NCBI RefSeq assembly: GCF_011420305.2
Contig: NZ_CP061769.1
Span: 1,537,001 to 1,601,000, forward strand
Direction: 5' to 3'
DNA from: Nocardioides ochotonae
Lineage (GTDB): Bacteria; Actinomycetota; Actinomycetes; Propionibacteriales; Nocardioidaceae
Length of the DNA: 64,000 bases
The notes under the pieces are model-generated. The model had not been told where the DNA came from. It ran no database searches and saw only the letters and a program-made list of their open reading frames with translations. Below are positions 52,281 through 59,921 of this stretch, in pieces. Position 1 is the stretch's first letter. Every line of letters begins with the position of its first letter. A program made the position numbers and the translations under genes.

Positions 52281-53462
52281 ATGCACGACCTCGTCAGTCG
52301 GGCCCGGGCGATCGCCCCGCAGCTCGCTCAGCACGCCGCCGAGACCGAGACCCTCGGCCGGCTCTCCGACGCATCGGTCGCGCTGATCAAGGAGGCCGGG
52401 GTGATGCGGGCGCTGCAGCCGGTGGAGTACGGCGGGCTCGCCGCCCACCCGGCGGACTTCGCTCAGGCGGTCATGGAGGTCGCCCAGGGCTGCGGGTCCT
52501 CGGGCTGGGTGTGCGGCGTCGGCGGGGTGCACCCGTGGGAGATGGCGCTGATGGACCGCAAGCTGCAGGACGAGGTCTGGGGCACCGACCAGGACACCTG
52601 GATCGCCTCGCCGTACATGCCCTCCGGCGTCGCCACCGAGGTCGACGGCGGCTACGTGCTCAACGGGCACTGGCAGTTCTCCTCCGGCACCGACCACTGC
52701 GACTGGGTGTTCCTCGGCGCCGTGGTCGGCGACCGTGAGGGGCGCCCGGTCCAGCCGTTCCGGGCGATGCACGTGGTGCTGCCGCGGGCGGACTACACGA
52801 TCCTCGAGGACTCCTGGGACGTCATCGGCCTGCGCGGCACCGGGTCCAAGGACGTGGTCGTCAAGGGTGCGTTCATCCCGGCCTACCGCACCATCGGCAC
52901 CGAGGAGGTGACCGAGGGCGAGCTCGCCGCGGTCCGCGCCGGGCGCACCGAGAGCCTCTACAAGCTGCCGTTCTGGACGATGTTCCCGCTCGGCATCACC
53001 TCCGCGGTGATCGGCATCGCCGAGGGCGCACTGCGCGCCCACCTCGACTACCAGCGCGACCGCGTCTCGGCGTACGGCGGGAAGGTCCGCGAGGACACCA
53101 CCACGCTGAAGGCCATCGCCGAGTCGTCCACCGAGATCGCCGCCTCCCGCCTCCAGCTGCTCGACGGCGTGAGCCGGATCCACGACAAGGTCGAGGCCGG
53201 CCTCCCCGTGACCTTCGCCGACCGGGCGATGCAGCGGCGCAACCAGATCCTCGCGGCCTGGCGCGCCGTCGGCGCCGTCGACGCGATCTTCGCGCGCTCC
53301 GGCGGCAACGCCGCGCGGCGCGACACCACGCTGCAGCGCTTCTGGCGCGACGCGCACGTCGGCCTCCAGCACGCCATCCACGTGAAGGGAACGGCGCTCG
53401 ACGCCGCGGCCCTGATCGAGATGGGAGTGGAGCCCGAGGGCCCGCTCCGCGCGATGATCTGA
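52281..53462 (+). CDS. HsaA-like flavin-dependent monooxygenase (acyl-CoA dehydrogenase fold)
   Basis: A 393-residue group D flavin monooxygenase resembling HsaA, the oxygenase hydroxylating the phenolic A ring in steroid catabolism. Family segments are GVMRALQPVEYGGL near residue 40, GHWQFSSGTDHCDWVFLG near residue 128, DVIGLRGTGSKDVVVK near residue 180 and RDAHVGLQHAIHVKG near residue 357. Such oxygenases need reduced flavin from a separate reductase (HsaB type); none is adjacent, though the nitroreductase-like gene nearby could serve. It could also act on another phenol. Confidence 0.83.
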   Translation: MHDLVSRARAIAPQLAQHAAETETLGRLSDASVALIKEAGVMRALQPVEYGGLAAHPADFAQAVMEVAQGCGSSGWVCGVGGVHPWEMALMDRKLQDEVWGTDQDTWIASPYMPSGVATEVDGGYVLNGHWQFSSGTDHCDWVFLGAVVGDREGRPVQPFRAMHVVLPRADYTILEDSWDVIGLRGTGSKDVVVKGAFIPAYRTIGTEEVTEGELAAVRAGRTESLYKLPFWTMFPLGITSAVIGIAEGALRAHLDYQRDRVSAYGGKVREDTTTLKAIAESSTEIAASRLQLLDGVSRIHDKVEAGLPVTFADRAMQRRNQILAAWRAVGAVDAIFARSGGNAARRDTTLQRFWRDAHVGLQHAIHVKGTALDAAALIEMGVEPEGPLRAMI

Positions 53463-53541
53463 GGCCCCCGCGGGCCGAGCCTGCGCACGGGCCGGGCGAT
53501 CCGCGTCTGAGGCGGGGGACCGGGGCCGCGGCCGGCAGGCG

Positions 53542-54018
53542 TCAGACCGAGGTCTCGAGGTAGTCGACGTAGCCGGGGGTGCGCTCGACGCGGGTGCGCT
53601 GCAGCGTGCGCGAGGCCACCAACCAGGTGTCCTCCAGGCGGTAGGTCTCCTGGTGGTGGCCCCAGCCGTGCAGGTGCTCCAGGCCGTCCGCGTGCTCCCA
53701 CCAGAGCCGGTCCTCCATCGACCAGGTCCCCTCTGCCGTGGTCGAGGAGGTCACCCGGAGGTCGGCGAGCTGCACGCGGTGGACGGTGGTGACCGGGACC
53801 GGGCCCCCGAGCGCCGTACGCACCGCGGCGACCAGCGCGTCACGCCCGACGACGGCGGCGGCTGCGCTGTCGTCGGGGAAGTCGCCCCAGGTCCGGCTGA
53901 CGACGTCGCGGGTGTGGAATCCGCCGTACCTGTCCCAGTCCTTCGTGTCGAGGCAGTGCAGGCGAGCGTGCACGAGGTCGGTGATCTCGGCGTGGGCGAG
54001 GAGCTCCTCCAGAGTCAT
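53542..54018 (-). CDS. SnoaL-like/NTF2-fold protein
   Basis: A 158-residue cone-fold protein of the SnoaL_4 kind: EELLAHAEITDLVHARLHCLD at the start (partly quoted), KDWDRYGGFHTRD near residue 26 and a conserved-looking HGWGHHQETYR near residue 117. Relatives include ketosteroid isomerase-like and small dehydratase proteins. In this context it may be an isomerase or accessory hydratase, but no catalytic residue can be assigned. CAGCAT 6 nt before the ATG suggests it can be transcribed separately as a leaderless mRNA. Confidence 0.75.
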   Translation of the reverse strand: MTLEELLAHAEITDLVHARLHCLDTKDWDRYGGFHTRDVVSRTWGDFPDDSAAAAVVGRDALVAAVRTALGGPVPVTTVHRVQLADLRVTSSTTAEGTWSMEDRLWWEHADGLEHLHGWGHHQETYRLEDTWLVASRTLQRTRVERTPGYVDYLETSV

Positions 54019-54082
54019 GCGCCGATGCTGGCGTCGGTGCGCCGGACCGAGTCGGTGGCTACCGGTGGCAGGGAGCGATCAC

Positions 54083-55282
54083 TCATCGCAGGCCGAAGGA
54101 CTCGTTGCTCGAGCCGGCGGCCGGCGCCCGGCCCGTGGCCGGTCGGCAGTACGCCGCGGCGACCGGGTGCACCCCCGAGTCGGTCACGACGAGCCAGCCG
54201 TCCCGGTGGCGCTCCACCACGTGGGGGACCCCCGGGCCGGCGGCCGCCTCCTGGGCGACGTGGTGCATCGAGACGTCGAGCAGGGCGCTGGTGCGGCCGG
54301 CGAGCAGCTCGACGGCGGCGGCCGCCGCACTCACCCCGGTCAGGGGGTCGGCGAGCGCGTCACCCACCGGCCAGTGCTCGGGGGTGTGCAGTCCGGCCCC
54401 GAAAGCGACGTCGTCACCGAAGCCGACCGCGTCGCTCGCGCGCCCGCGAGCGGTGATCGAGAGCCACGAGACGCCCGCAGCGACCAGCGCCTCGGCGTCC
54501 AGGCCGAGCCGGGCCAGCGCGCGGGGACGGGAGGACTCGATGACGAGGTCGGCCCGGGCGACCAGGTCGCGCATCACCCCGAGCTCCGCCTCGTCGCCGA
54601 AGTCGACGCTGATCGCGCGGTGGCCGGCGTGCAGCAGGTCGTAGAAGCCGGCCGGGCCGCTGCGCGCGCCGTCGGGGCGATCGCGGGACTCCACCTTCAC
54701 CACGTCCGCGCCGCAGCGGCCGAGCAGGTGGGCGCAGAGCGGGCCGGCCCACAGGCTGCTGAGGTCGACGACGAGAGGACGTGGGGGGACCGGGCGGGAG
54801 ACGCCGGGGGAGCGGAGCACGCCGGCGCGGCCCGCCGGGTGCTCGCCCGCGGAGCGCACCTGGCCGGGCAGGCCGAGCAGTCGCACCCGCGCCTCGACCT
54901 CGGCCGAGGTCCGCGCCGCCGCCCACGCCGCGACGGCGGGCCAGGGGTGCTCAGGGTCGACCGAGCCCTCGACCAGCGCCGGCAGCAGGGCCAGGTCGGA
55001 GCCGCGGGGCAGGGAGAGGCCGAGCACCCCGTCGTACGTCGGGGTGGTGCGGAAGGCGCCGCCGCAGGAGGTGGGAGCCCGGCGGGCGAGCCCGGCGGCC
55101 GCCGCGCGCTCGCCGAGCACGCGTACGTCGGGCAGGTTGGCGTCCGGGTGGACGGCCCTGATCCGGGCGAGGGCGGCGGCCACCGCGCTCGCCGGGCGCC
55201 CGGGCGTGACCACCGGAGGGCCGTCCGGTCGACCGGTGAGTGCCATGGCGCCCGAGGCGGCCCACAGGGCGGGCTCGTCCAT
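54083..55282 (-). CDS. permuted CaiB/BaiF-type CoA-transferase with altered catalytic position
   Basis: A 399-residue CaiB-family protein in unusual order. The first 150 residues resemble the middle and end of a normal domain (ASGAMALTGRPDGPP, then YDGVLGLSLPRGSDL). The family's usual N-terminus, VVDLSSLWAGPLCAHLLG and ADVVKVESRDRP, appears only near residue 170. The expected catalytic Asp segment reads LLDVSMHHVA, with His where Asp is typical. It may be inactive or use other chemistry. It starts 3 nt after the enoyl-CoA hydratase stop. Confidence 0.78.
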   Translation of the reverse strand: MDEPALWAASGAMALTGRPDGPPVVTPGRPASAVAAALARIRAVHPDANLPDVRVLGERAAAAGLARRAPTSCGGAFRTTPTYDGVLGLSLPRGSDLALLPALVEGSVDPEHPWPAVAAWAAARTSAEVEARVRLLGLPGQVRSAGEHPAGRAGVLRSPGVSRPVPPRPLVVDLSSLWAGPLCAHLLGRCGADVVKVESRDRPDGARSGPAGFYDLLHAGHRAISVDFGDEAELGVMRDLVARADLVIESSRPRALARLGLDAEALVAAGVSWLSITARGRASDAVGFGDDVAFGAGLHTPEHWPVGDALADPLTGVSAAAAAVELLAGRTSALLDVSMHHVAQEAAAGPGVPHVVERHRDGWLVVTDSGVHPVAAAYCRPATGRAPAAGSSNESFGLR

Positions 55283-55285
55283 CGC

Positions 55286-56071
55286 TCAGCGCGCCCGCCA
55301 GACGGGCTCCCGCTTCTCCACGAAGGCGCGCGCGCCCTCGCGGGCGTCCTCGCTGCGCATCACCCGGGTCACCTCGGTGCCGGAGCGCATCCAGTGCTCG
55401 GTGTCGGCGACCGCCGTGCCCCGGGTGATCGAGCGGGCGATCCGCTTCGTGGCCTGGACCGCGAGCGGCGCGTTGCGGGCGATCCGCTCGGCGAGCGCGA
55501 GCGCCTCCGGGAGCAGCCGCTCGGCCGCGACGACCTGGTTGACCAGCCCCAGGTCGCGTGCCCGGGTGGCCGAGATCCGCTCCCCGGTGAGGAGCAGCTG
55601 CATGGCGAGCGGGCGGGGGAGCTGCTCGGCGATCCGGAACGCGCCACCGCCGCCGGCGACCAGGCCGCGCTGCACCTCGGGGAGCGCGAACTCCGCGTGC
55701 TCCGCGGCGACGACCAGGTCGCAGGCCAGGACGATCTCCCAGCCCCCGCCGAGCGCGAGTCCGTTGACCGCCGCGACCACCGGCACCGAGATGTCGTGAC
55801 TGGTGACGCCGGCGAAGCCCCAGGGGTCGCGGACCGGGTCGGGCTCGGTGCGGTAGCCGCCCTCGGCGATCGCGCGCAGGTCGGCGCCCGCCGAGAACGC
55901 GCGGTCGCCGGTCCCGGTGACGACCACGGCGCGGACGTCGGGGTCGGTCTCGGCGCGGCGCCAAGCGTCGCCGAGAGCGTCCCAGGTGTCCTGGTCGATG
56001 GCGTTGCGGGCCTCCGGGCGGTCGATGGTGACCACCAGCGTGTGGCCGCTCAGCTCGGTGATCACTCCCAT
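55286..56071 (-). CDS. enoyl-CoA hydratase (crotonase family)
   Basis: A 261-residue crotonase. NRPEARNA-like DRPEARNAID lies near residue 18, oxyanion-hole FSAGADLRAI near residue 60, and both Glu positions of hydratases are present in GLALGGGWEI near residue 107 and LPEVQRGLVAGGGG near residue 130. It should hydrate 2-enoyl-CoA in beta-oxidation. It overlaps the nitroreductase gene by 10 bp and lies directly before the permuted CaiB gene. Confidence 0.88.
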   Translation of the reverse strand: MGVITELSGHTLVVTIDRPEARNAIDQDTWDALGDAWRRAETDPDVRAVVVTGTGDRAFSAGADLRAIAEGGYRTEPDPVRDPWGFAGVTSHDISVPVVAAVNGLALGGGWEIVLACDLVVAAEHAEFALPEVQRGLVAGGGGAFRIAEQLPRPLAMQLLLTGERISATRARDLGLVNQVVAAERLLPEALALAERIARNAPLAVQATKRIARSITRGTAVADTEHWMRSGTEVTRVMRSEDAREGARAFVEKREPVWRAR

Positions 56072-56754
56072 GAGTCGAACCCCCGGGCGTCCACCACGTC
56101 GGCCAGGTCGGCGCGGGTGGTGCGGAAGTCGTTGACGACGTCGCCCTCGTCGGCGTACCCGAAGCTGACGGCGCAGACCACGTGCCGCTCGTCGGGGAGG
56201 TCGAAGAACTCCCGGACCAGCGGCGAGTACGACGCGATCGCCGCCTGGGCGATCGTGGCGACGCCGACGTCGGTGGCCGCCAGCAGGAAGTGCGAGAGCC
56301 AGACCCCGGCGTCCACGAGGGCGTACGGGCCGAGGTCACTGTCGACGCTGAGGACCGCCACGTGCGGGGCGTCGAAGAAGGTGAAGTTGCGCCAGGCCTG
56401 CGCGAACCGGGCCGCCTTGTCCTCGCGGGCGATGCCCACGCTGTCGTAGAGCGCCAGACCGGACTGGCGGCGCCGTTCGGCGTGGACGCCGGTGTAGGGC
56501 CCCGGTGGCGTGACGTCGTACGACGCGGTGGCCTCCGGGATCCGCTCGGCGAGGAAGCGGCGCAGCGCGTCGGTCTGGTCGCCGGCGGTCACGTGCACCT
56601 GCCACGGCTGCACGTTGCACCACGACGGCGCGAGCTGCGCGGTCTGGAGCAGCTCGCGGACGAGAGCTGGCTCGACGGAACGGTCGGTGAAGGCCCGGCA
56701 GCTGTGCCGGGCGGCGGCCACCTCGGCGACCGATCGGGTGGACAAGGACGGCAC
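56062..56754 (-). CDS. nitroreductase family FMN protein
   Basis: A 230-residue nitroreductase-fold flavoprotein, first gene of a four-gene leftward operon. RHSCRAFTDRSVEPALV binds FMN phosphate near residue 17, and LAPSWCNVQPWQVHV near residue 41 is the second FMN segment. GTG 56754 follows TGGAG; the frame stays open to 57009 but that extension is Arg/Pro-rich and unlike family N-termini. Members reduce nitro groups, quinones or flavins; supplying reduced flavin to the HsaA-like oxygenase is possible (inference). Confidence 0.8.
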   Translation of the reverse strand: MPSLSTRSVAEVAAARHSCRAFTDRSVEPALVRELLQTAQLAPSWCNVQPWQVHVTAGDQTDALRRFLAERIPEATASYDVTPPGPYTGVHAERRRQSGLALYDSVGIAREDKAARFAQAWRNFTFFDAPHVAVLSVDSDLGPYALVDAGVWLSHFLLAATDVGVATIAQAAIASYSPLVREFFDLPDERHVVCAVSFGYADEGDVVNDFRTTRADLADVVDARGFDSWE

Positions 56755-57138
56755 GGGCAGCTCCAGGGTCGGGTGCGGGGCCCCACCGTGGCGCGGGGGC
56801 GGTCCGACGACGAGGGCGTTCCCGGTCAGTGGGCCCGCGGCGCGCTCACGACGTACGCGTGAGGAACGAGTACGACCCGTCCGGCTCGAGCGGAGGCCTC
56901 TCCAACCCCTCCCCATGCCGGCCACCGGCCACCAGGCAGCGCGTCGGCCGACGAGGACCTGCCCAGTGTCAGGGCGGGGTCGCCGGCTGGCTTGCACGTC
57001 CCACGACACACGGGGTACAGGGGCTTGAATACTATGAAGTCACCACCCCCGTGGCAGTATGTGACTGCGGCTCTTGACGTTACCGGGCCTTGCCGCGCCC
57101 ATGAGCCATCCGACGTGAGTAGTTGACGAGAGGTGTTC
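56755..57138. promoter_or_regulatory. intergenic region upstream of the sigma factor gene
   Basis: In this 384-bp gap the best signal is TACTAT (57030-57035) in the A/T-rich TTGAATACTATGAAG, a likely -10 for the sigma factor about 100 nt downstream. GTCAC and GTGAC half-sites flank it 3'. TTGACG occurs at 57075. GAGAGG precedes the GTG. No promoter for the nitroreductase operon could be assigned, and I see no further gene. Confidence 0.45.
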
Positions 57139-58563
57139 GTGTCCTCGAACGCGCGAAAGATCCCTGCCGAGGTGCTGGCGCACCCTGCCGTCGTGGCCCT
57201 GATCGAGCGTGGGAAGCCCACCGGCACCCTGTCGCCCGAGGATGTCCGCCAGGCCAGTGAGGACGCTGCTGTCGAGCCGCGGCACCTCAAGGCGCTGATG
57301 GCCCACCTGAGCTCCGTGGGGATCTCGATCGACCTCGGTGCGGCGAGCAGCCGCGCGGTCGCCGCGACGAGTGCCCGCAAGACCACCACCGCGACGGCCA
57401 AGAAGGCGACGGCGAAGAAGGCCGCCGCCAAGAAGGCCGCCGCTCCGGCTGCGAAGGCCGCCACCGCGGCCGCCGTTGCCGCGCCGGTGATCGGGCCCGA
57501 TGGCAAGAAGATCCTTCCCGACCTGCCCGACGAGCAGTTCGAGAAGGACGTCGCCACCGACCCGACGATCAAGGAGGACGAGAAGGAAGCCGCCTTCGTC
57601 GTCTCCGACGCCGACGACGCCGGTGAGCCCGAGCAGCAGGTCATGGTCGCCGGTGCGACCGCCGACCCGGTCAAGGACTACCTCAAGCAGATCGGCAAGG
57701 TGCCCCTCCTCAACGCCGAGATGGAGGTCGAGCTCGCCAAGCGGATCGAGGCCGGCCTCTTCTCCGAGGAGAAGCTCGCGAAGGGCGGCAAGATCCGCCC
57801 CGCGCTCCAGGAGGAGCTGGAGTGGATCGCCGAGGACGGGCGTCGCGCCAAGAACCACCTCCTCGAGGCCAACCTGCGCCTCGTCGTCTCGCTCGCCAAG
57901 CGCTACACCGGCCGCGGCATGCTGTTCCTGGACCTGATCCAGGAGGGCAACCTCGGTCTGATCCGCGCGGTCGAGAAGTTCGACTACACCAAGGGCTACA
58001 AGTTCTCGACGTACGCCACGTGGTGGATCCGCCAGGCGATCACGCGCGCGATGGCCGACCAGGCCCGCACCATCCGTATCCCGGTGCACATGGTCGAGGT
58101 CATCAACAAGCTCGCCCGCGTGCAGCGCCAGATGCTCCAGGACCTGGGTCGCGAGCCCACGCCGGAGGAGCTGGCCAAGGAGCTCGACATGACCCCCGAG
58201 AAGGTCGTCGAGGTCCAGAAGTACGGCCGTGAGCCGATCTCGCTGCACACCCCGCTCGGCGAGGACGGCGACTCCGAGTTCGGCGACCTGATCGAGGACT
58301 CCGAGGCGATCGTCCCGGCCGACGCGGTCAGCTTCACCCTGCTCCAGGAGCAGCTGCACGCCGTGCTCGACACGCTCTCCGAGCGAGAGGCCGGCGTGGT
58401 CTCGATGCGCTTCGGGCTCACCGACGGTCAGCCCAAGACCCTCGACGAGATCGGCAAGGTCTACGGCGTGACCCGCGAGCGGATCCGCCAGATCGAGTCC
58501 AAGACGATGTCGAAGCTGCGCCACCCGTCGCGCTCGCAGGTCCTGCGCGACTACCTCGACTGA
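57139..58563 (+). CDS. rpoD: principal RNA polymerase sigma factor (sigma-70)
   Basis: A 474-residue group 1 sigma factor directing core polymerase to housekeeping promoters. A region 1.1-like part (about 5-65) is followed by a Lys/Ala-rich linker (about 75-115), region 1.2 [16 protein letters not shown] near residue 175, region 2 with [16 protein letters not shown] and [13 protein letters not shown], region 3, and region 4 ending in [20 protein letters not shown]. The GTG at 57139 is 5 nt from GAGAGG; another GTG two codons earlier overlaps that site. A strong hairpin follows. Confidence 0.95.
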   Translation: MSSNARKIPAEVLAHPAVVALIERGKPTGTLSPEDVRQASEDAAVEPRHLKALMAHLSSVGISIDLGAASSRAVAATSARKTTTATAKKATAKKAAAKKAAAPAAKAATAAAVAAPVIGPDGKKILPDLPDEQFEKDVATDPTIKEDEKEAAFVVSDADDAGEPEQQVMVAGATADPVKDYLKQIGKVPLLNAEMEVELAKRIEAGLFSEEKLAKGGKIRPALQEELEWIAEDGRRAKNHLLEANLRLVVSLAKRYTGRGMLFLDLIQEGNLGLIRAVEKFDYTKGYKFSTYATWWIRQAITRAMADQARTIRIPVHMVEVINKLARVQRQMLQDLGREPTPEELAKELDMTPEKVVEVQKYGREPISLHTPLGEDGDSEFGDLIEDSEAIVPADAVSFTLLQEQLHAVLDTLSEREAGVVSMRFGLTDGQPKTLDEIGKVYGVTRERIRQIESKTMSKLRHPSRSQVLRDYLD

Positions 58564-58584
58564 CCCAGCGCCCCGGCGCACACC

Positions 58585-58619
58585 CGACGGCCCGTCCCGC
58601 ACTGCGGGGCGGGCCGTCG
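58585..58619 (+). terminator. terminator hairpin of the sigma factor gene
   Basis: CGACGGCCCGTCCCGC pairs over 16 positions, one G-U, with the downstream GCGGGGCGGGCCGTCG, 22 nt after the stop. TGCG follows instead of a T-run, typical for this GC content. Confidence 0.8.
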
Positions 58620-58714
58620 TGCGTCGTACGGCGTCGTACGGCGGGCGCATGACGGGCCGGGTGCCGGGGGACCGGTCCGGGAACATCTGTCCCCGACCGG
58701 AACGGGAGAGCATC

Positions 58715-59299
58715 GTGCACACCACTGATGGCAGGACCACTCCGCGACGACGTCGCCGAGGGATCGCCGCGCTCGCGGCGGGAGCCGTCGCCGCGACGGT
58801 GCTCGGCACCGCCGCGCCCGCGGCCGCCGAGCGCGGGAGCTACACCGACCCCGCGGACGCCACCGCGTCGCTCAACGACCTGCGCCGCGTGACCGTGGCC
58901 CACAACGACGGCCCGCTGCGTCTGCGGGTGCGCGTCACCGACCTGCGTGCGACGAGCGACGGGGGACCCGCGGGTCTGTCCGTCTGGGTCGACACCGACC
59001 GCAGCACCCGCGGCCCGGACCTGCGCCTGGGCACCGGCCTGCAGAGCGGGACCGACTACCAGCTGGTCCGCACCACCGGCTGGAAGCCGAGCAGCGAGGT
59101 CCTGACCTGCCCGTACTCGGTGCGGCTGCGCCCGGCCAAGGACGTGGTGGACCTGCGGATCTCGCGGCCCTGCTTGGGCGGGGACACCGACGAGGTGCGG
59201 GTCGCGGTGCTCATGGACGACCGCTTCGACCCCTCGCACCCGGTGCGGGACTGGCTGGGGGCGCGCCGCTCGTTCACCCCATGGCTCGACCGCGGCTGA
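58715..59299 (+). CDS. secreted protein of unknown function
   Basis: A 194-residue exported protein. The Arg-rich n-region RRRRRGIAALAAG leads into a hydrophobic core and a cleavage site after TAAPAAA, near residue 37. The mature part is beta-rich, with paired segments RVTVAHNDGPLRLRVRVTDL and VWVDTDRSTRGPDLRL and two Cys (TCPYS, RPCLG) that may form a disulfide. No family recognised. GTG 58715 follows GGGAGAG; longer starts lack a ribosome site and overlap the sigma terminator. Confidence 0.72.
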   Translation: MHTTDGRTTPRRRRRGIAALAAGAVAATVLGTAAPAAAERGSYTDPADATASLNDLRRVTVAHNDGPLRLRVRVTDLRATSDGGPAGLSVWVDTDRSTRGPDLRLGTGLQSGTDYQLVRTTGWKPSSEVLTCPYSVRLRPAKDVVDLRISRPCLGGDTDEVRVAVLMDDRFDPSHPVRDWLGARRSFTPWLDRG

Positions 59300-59316
59300 G
59301 CCACCGGCCCCGGACA

Positions 59317-59355
59317 CGACGAAGGCCCCGGACATCTCGTCCGGGGCCTTCGTCG
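59317..59355. terminator. perfect 17-bp terminator hairpin
   Basis: CGACGAAGGCCCCGGAC and its exact complement flank the loop ATCTC, between the secreted-protein gene and the convergent DUF7455-like gene. It could serve both directions. Confidence 0.85.
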
Positions 59356-59375
59356 ACGTAGTGGATCTGGGAAGT

Positions 59376-59603
59376 TCAGCGGTCCTCGCCGGACGTCACC
59401 GAGGTGCCGCCGAGCTTGTGGGTCTCGTCGATCACGTTGGCCGCGATCTCCTTGAGCTTGTCGCCGTGCTCGCGTGCGTGGTGAGCACAGAAGAGCAGCT
59501 CGCCGCCGGTCTGGAGCTCCACGCGAAGGTAGGCCTGGGCTCCGCAACGGTCACAGCGGTCCGCTGCCGTCAGCGGAGTGCTGGGGGCAAGTGCAGTGGT
59601 CAC
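59376..59603 (-). CDS. DUF7455-like small zinc protein
   Basis: A 75-residue protein with a compact metal-binding pattern: DRCDRCGAQAY near residue 17 and FCAHHAREH near residue 39 supply three Cys and two to three His. Small proteins of this kind are common in actinobacteria near topoisomerase and sigma genes; function unknown. GTG 59603 is preferred because GAGG lies 5 nt before it; an ATG seven codons earlier has no site. Confidence 0.75.
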   Translation of the reverse strand: MTTALAPSTPLTAADRCDRCGAQAYLRVELQTGGELLFCAHHAREHGDKLKEIAANVIDETHKLGGTSVTSGEDR

Positions 59604-59921
59604 ATCGGCCTCATTTCTGATCATTCGGTGTCTTGCTCAACGTAACGGCGGGGACCAAGATTCCCGACGGGACGTGGTGCCGGACACCTCTATCCAACCA
59701 TGTGTCCGCCGTCACCGCAGAGGGTCCCCCTGCTGGAATGCCATCGTCTGGACCGCGGTGGCCCCCGGTGGCGCTGACCCCGGTGGCGGCGAGTCCCGTC
59801 GTTCTTCAGCTGTGCGGTGCAGACGGCCTGGTCGAGCGACCTTCCCCCGTGAAAGGGGTGGTGCCCAACCTAGACCTGTGACATGCCCCCTTCCCGCAGC
59901 GTGCCTGCGTCGGAGGTCGGC
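59604..59921. promoter_or_regulatory. divergent region between the DUF7455-like and parE genes
   Basis: This 318-bp gap holds the parE ribosome site GGAGG (59912-59916) and a possible -10 TAGACC (59871-59876), downstream of a small CCCC/GGGG hairpin. On the minus side an A/T-rich TTGAGC segment precedes the DUF7455-like gene. No protein with convincing codon use was seen. Confidence 0.4.

Noticed and set aside
53463..53477. GGCCC-CCGC-GGGCC hairpin as terminator of the HsaA-like gene
   Set aside because: A 5-bp GC stem of this kind is expected by chance in such DNA; too weak to annotate.
26932..56754. A standard cholesterol (kstR/mce/hsa) cluster
   Set aside because: No mce genes, thiolase, extradiol dioxygenase (HsaC) or clear KstR palindromes were found; only individual enzyme types are shared.
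56755..57009. N-terminal extension of the nitroreductase to an ATG at 57009
   Set aside because: The extension is Arg/Pro/Gly-rich, unlike family N-termini, and a GTG with a good ribosome site begins at the expected position.
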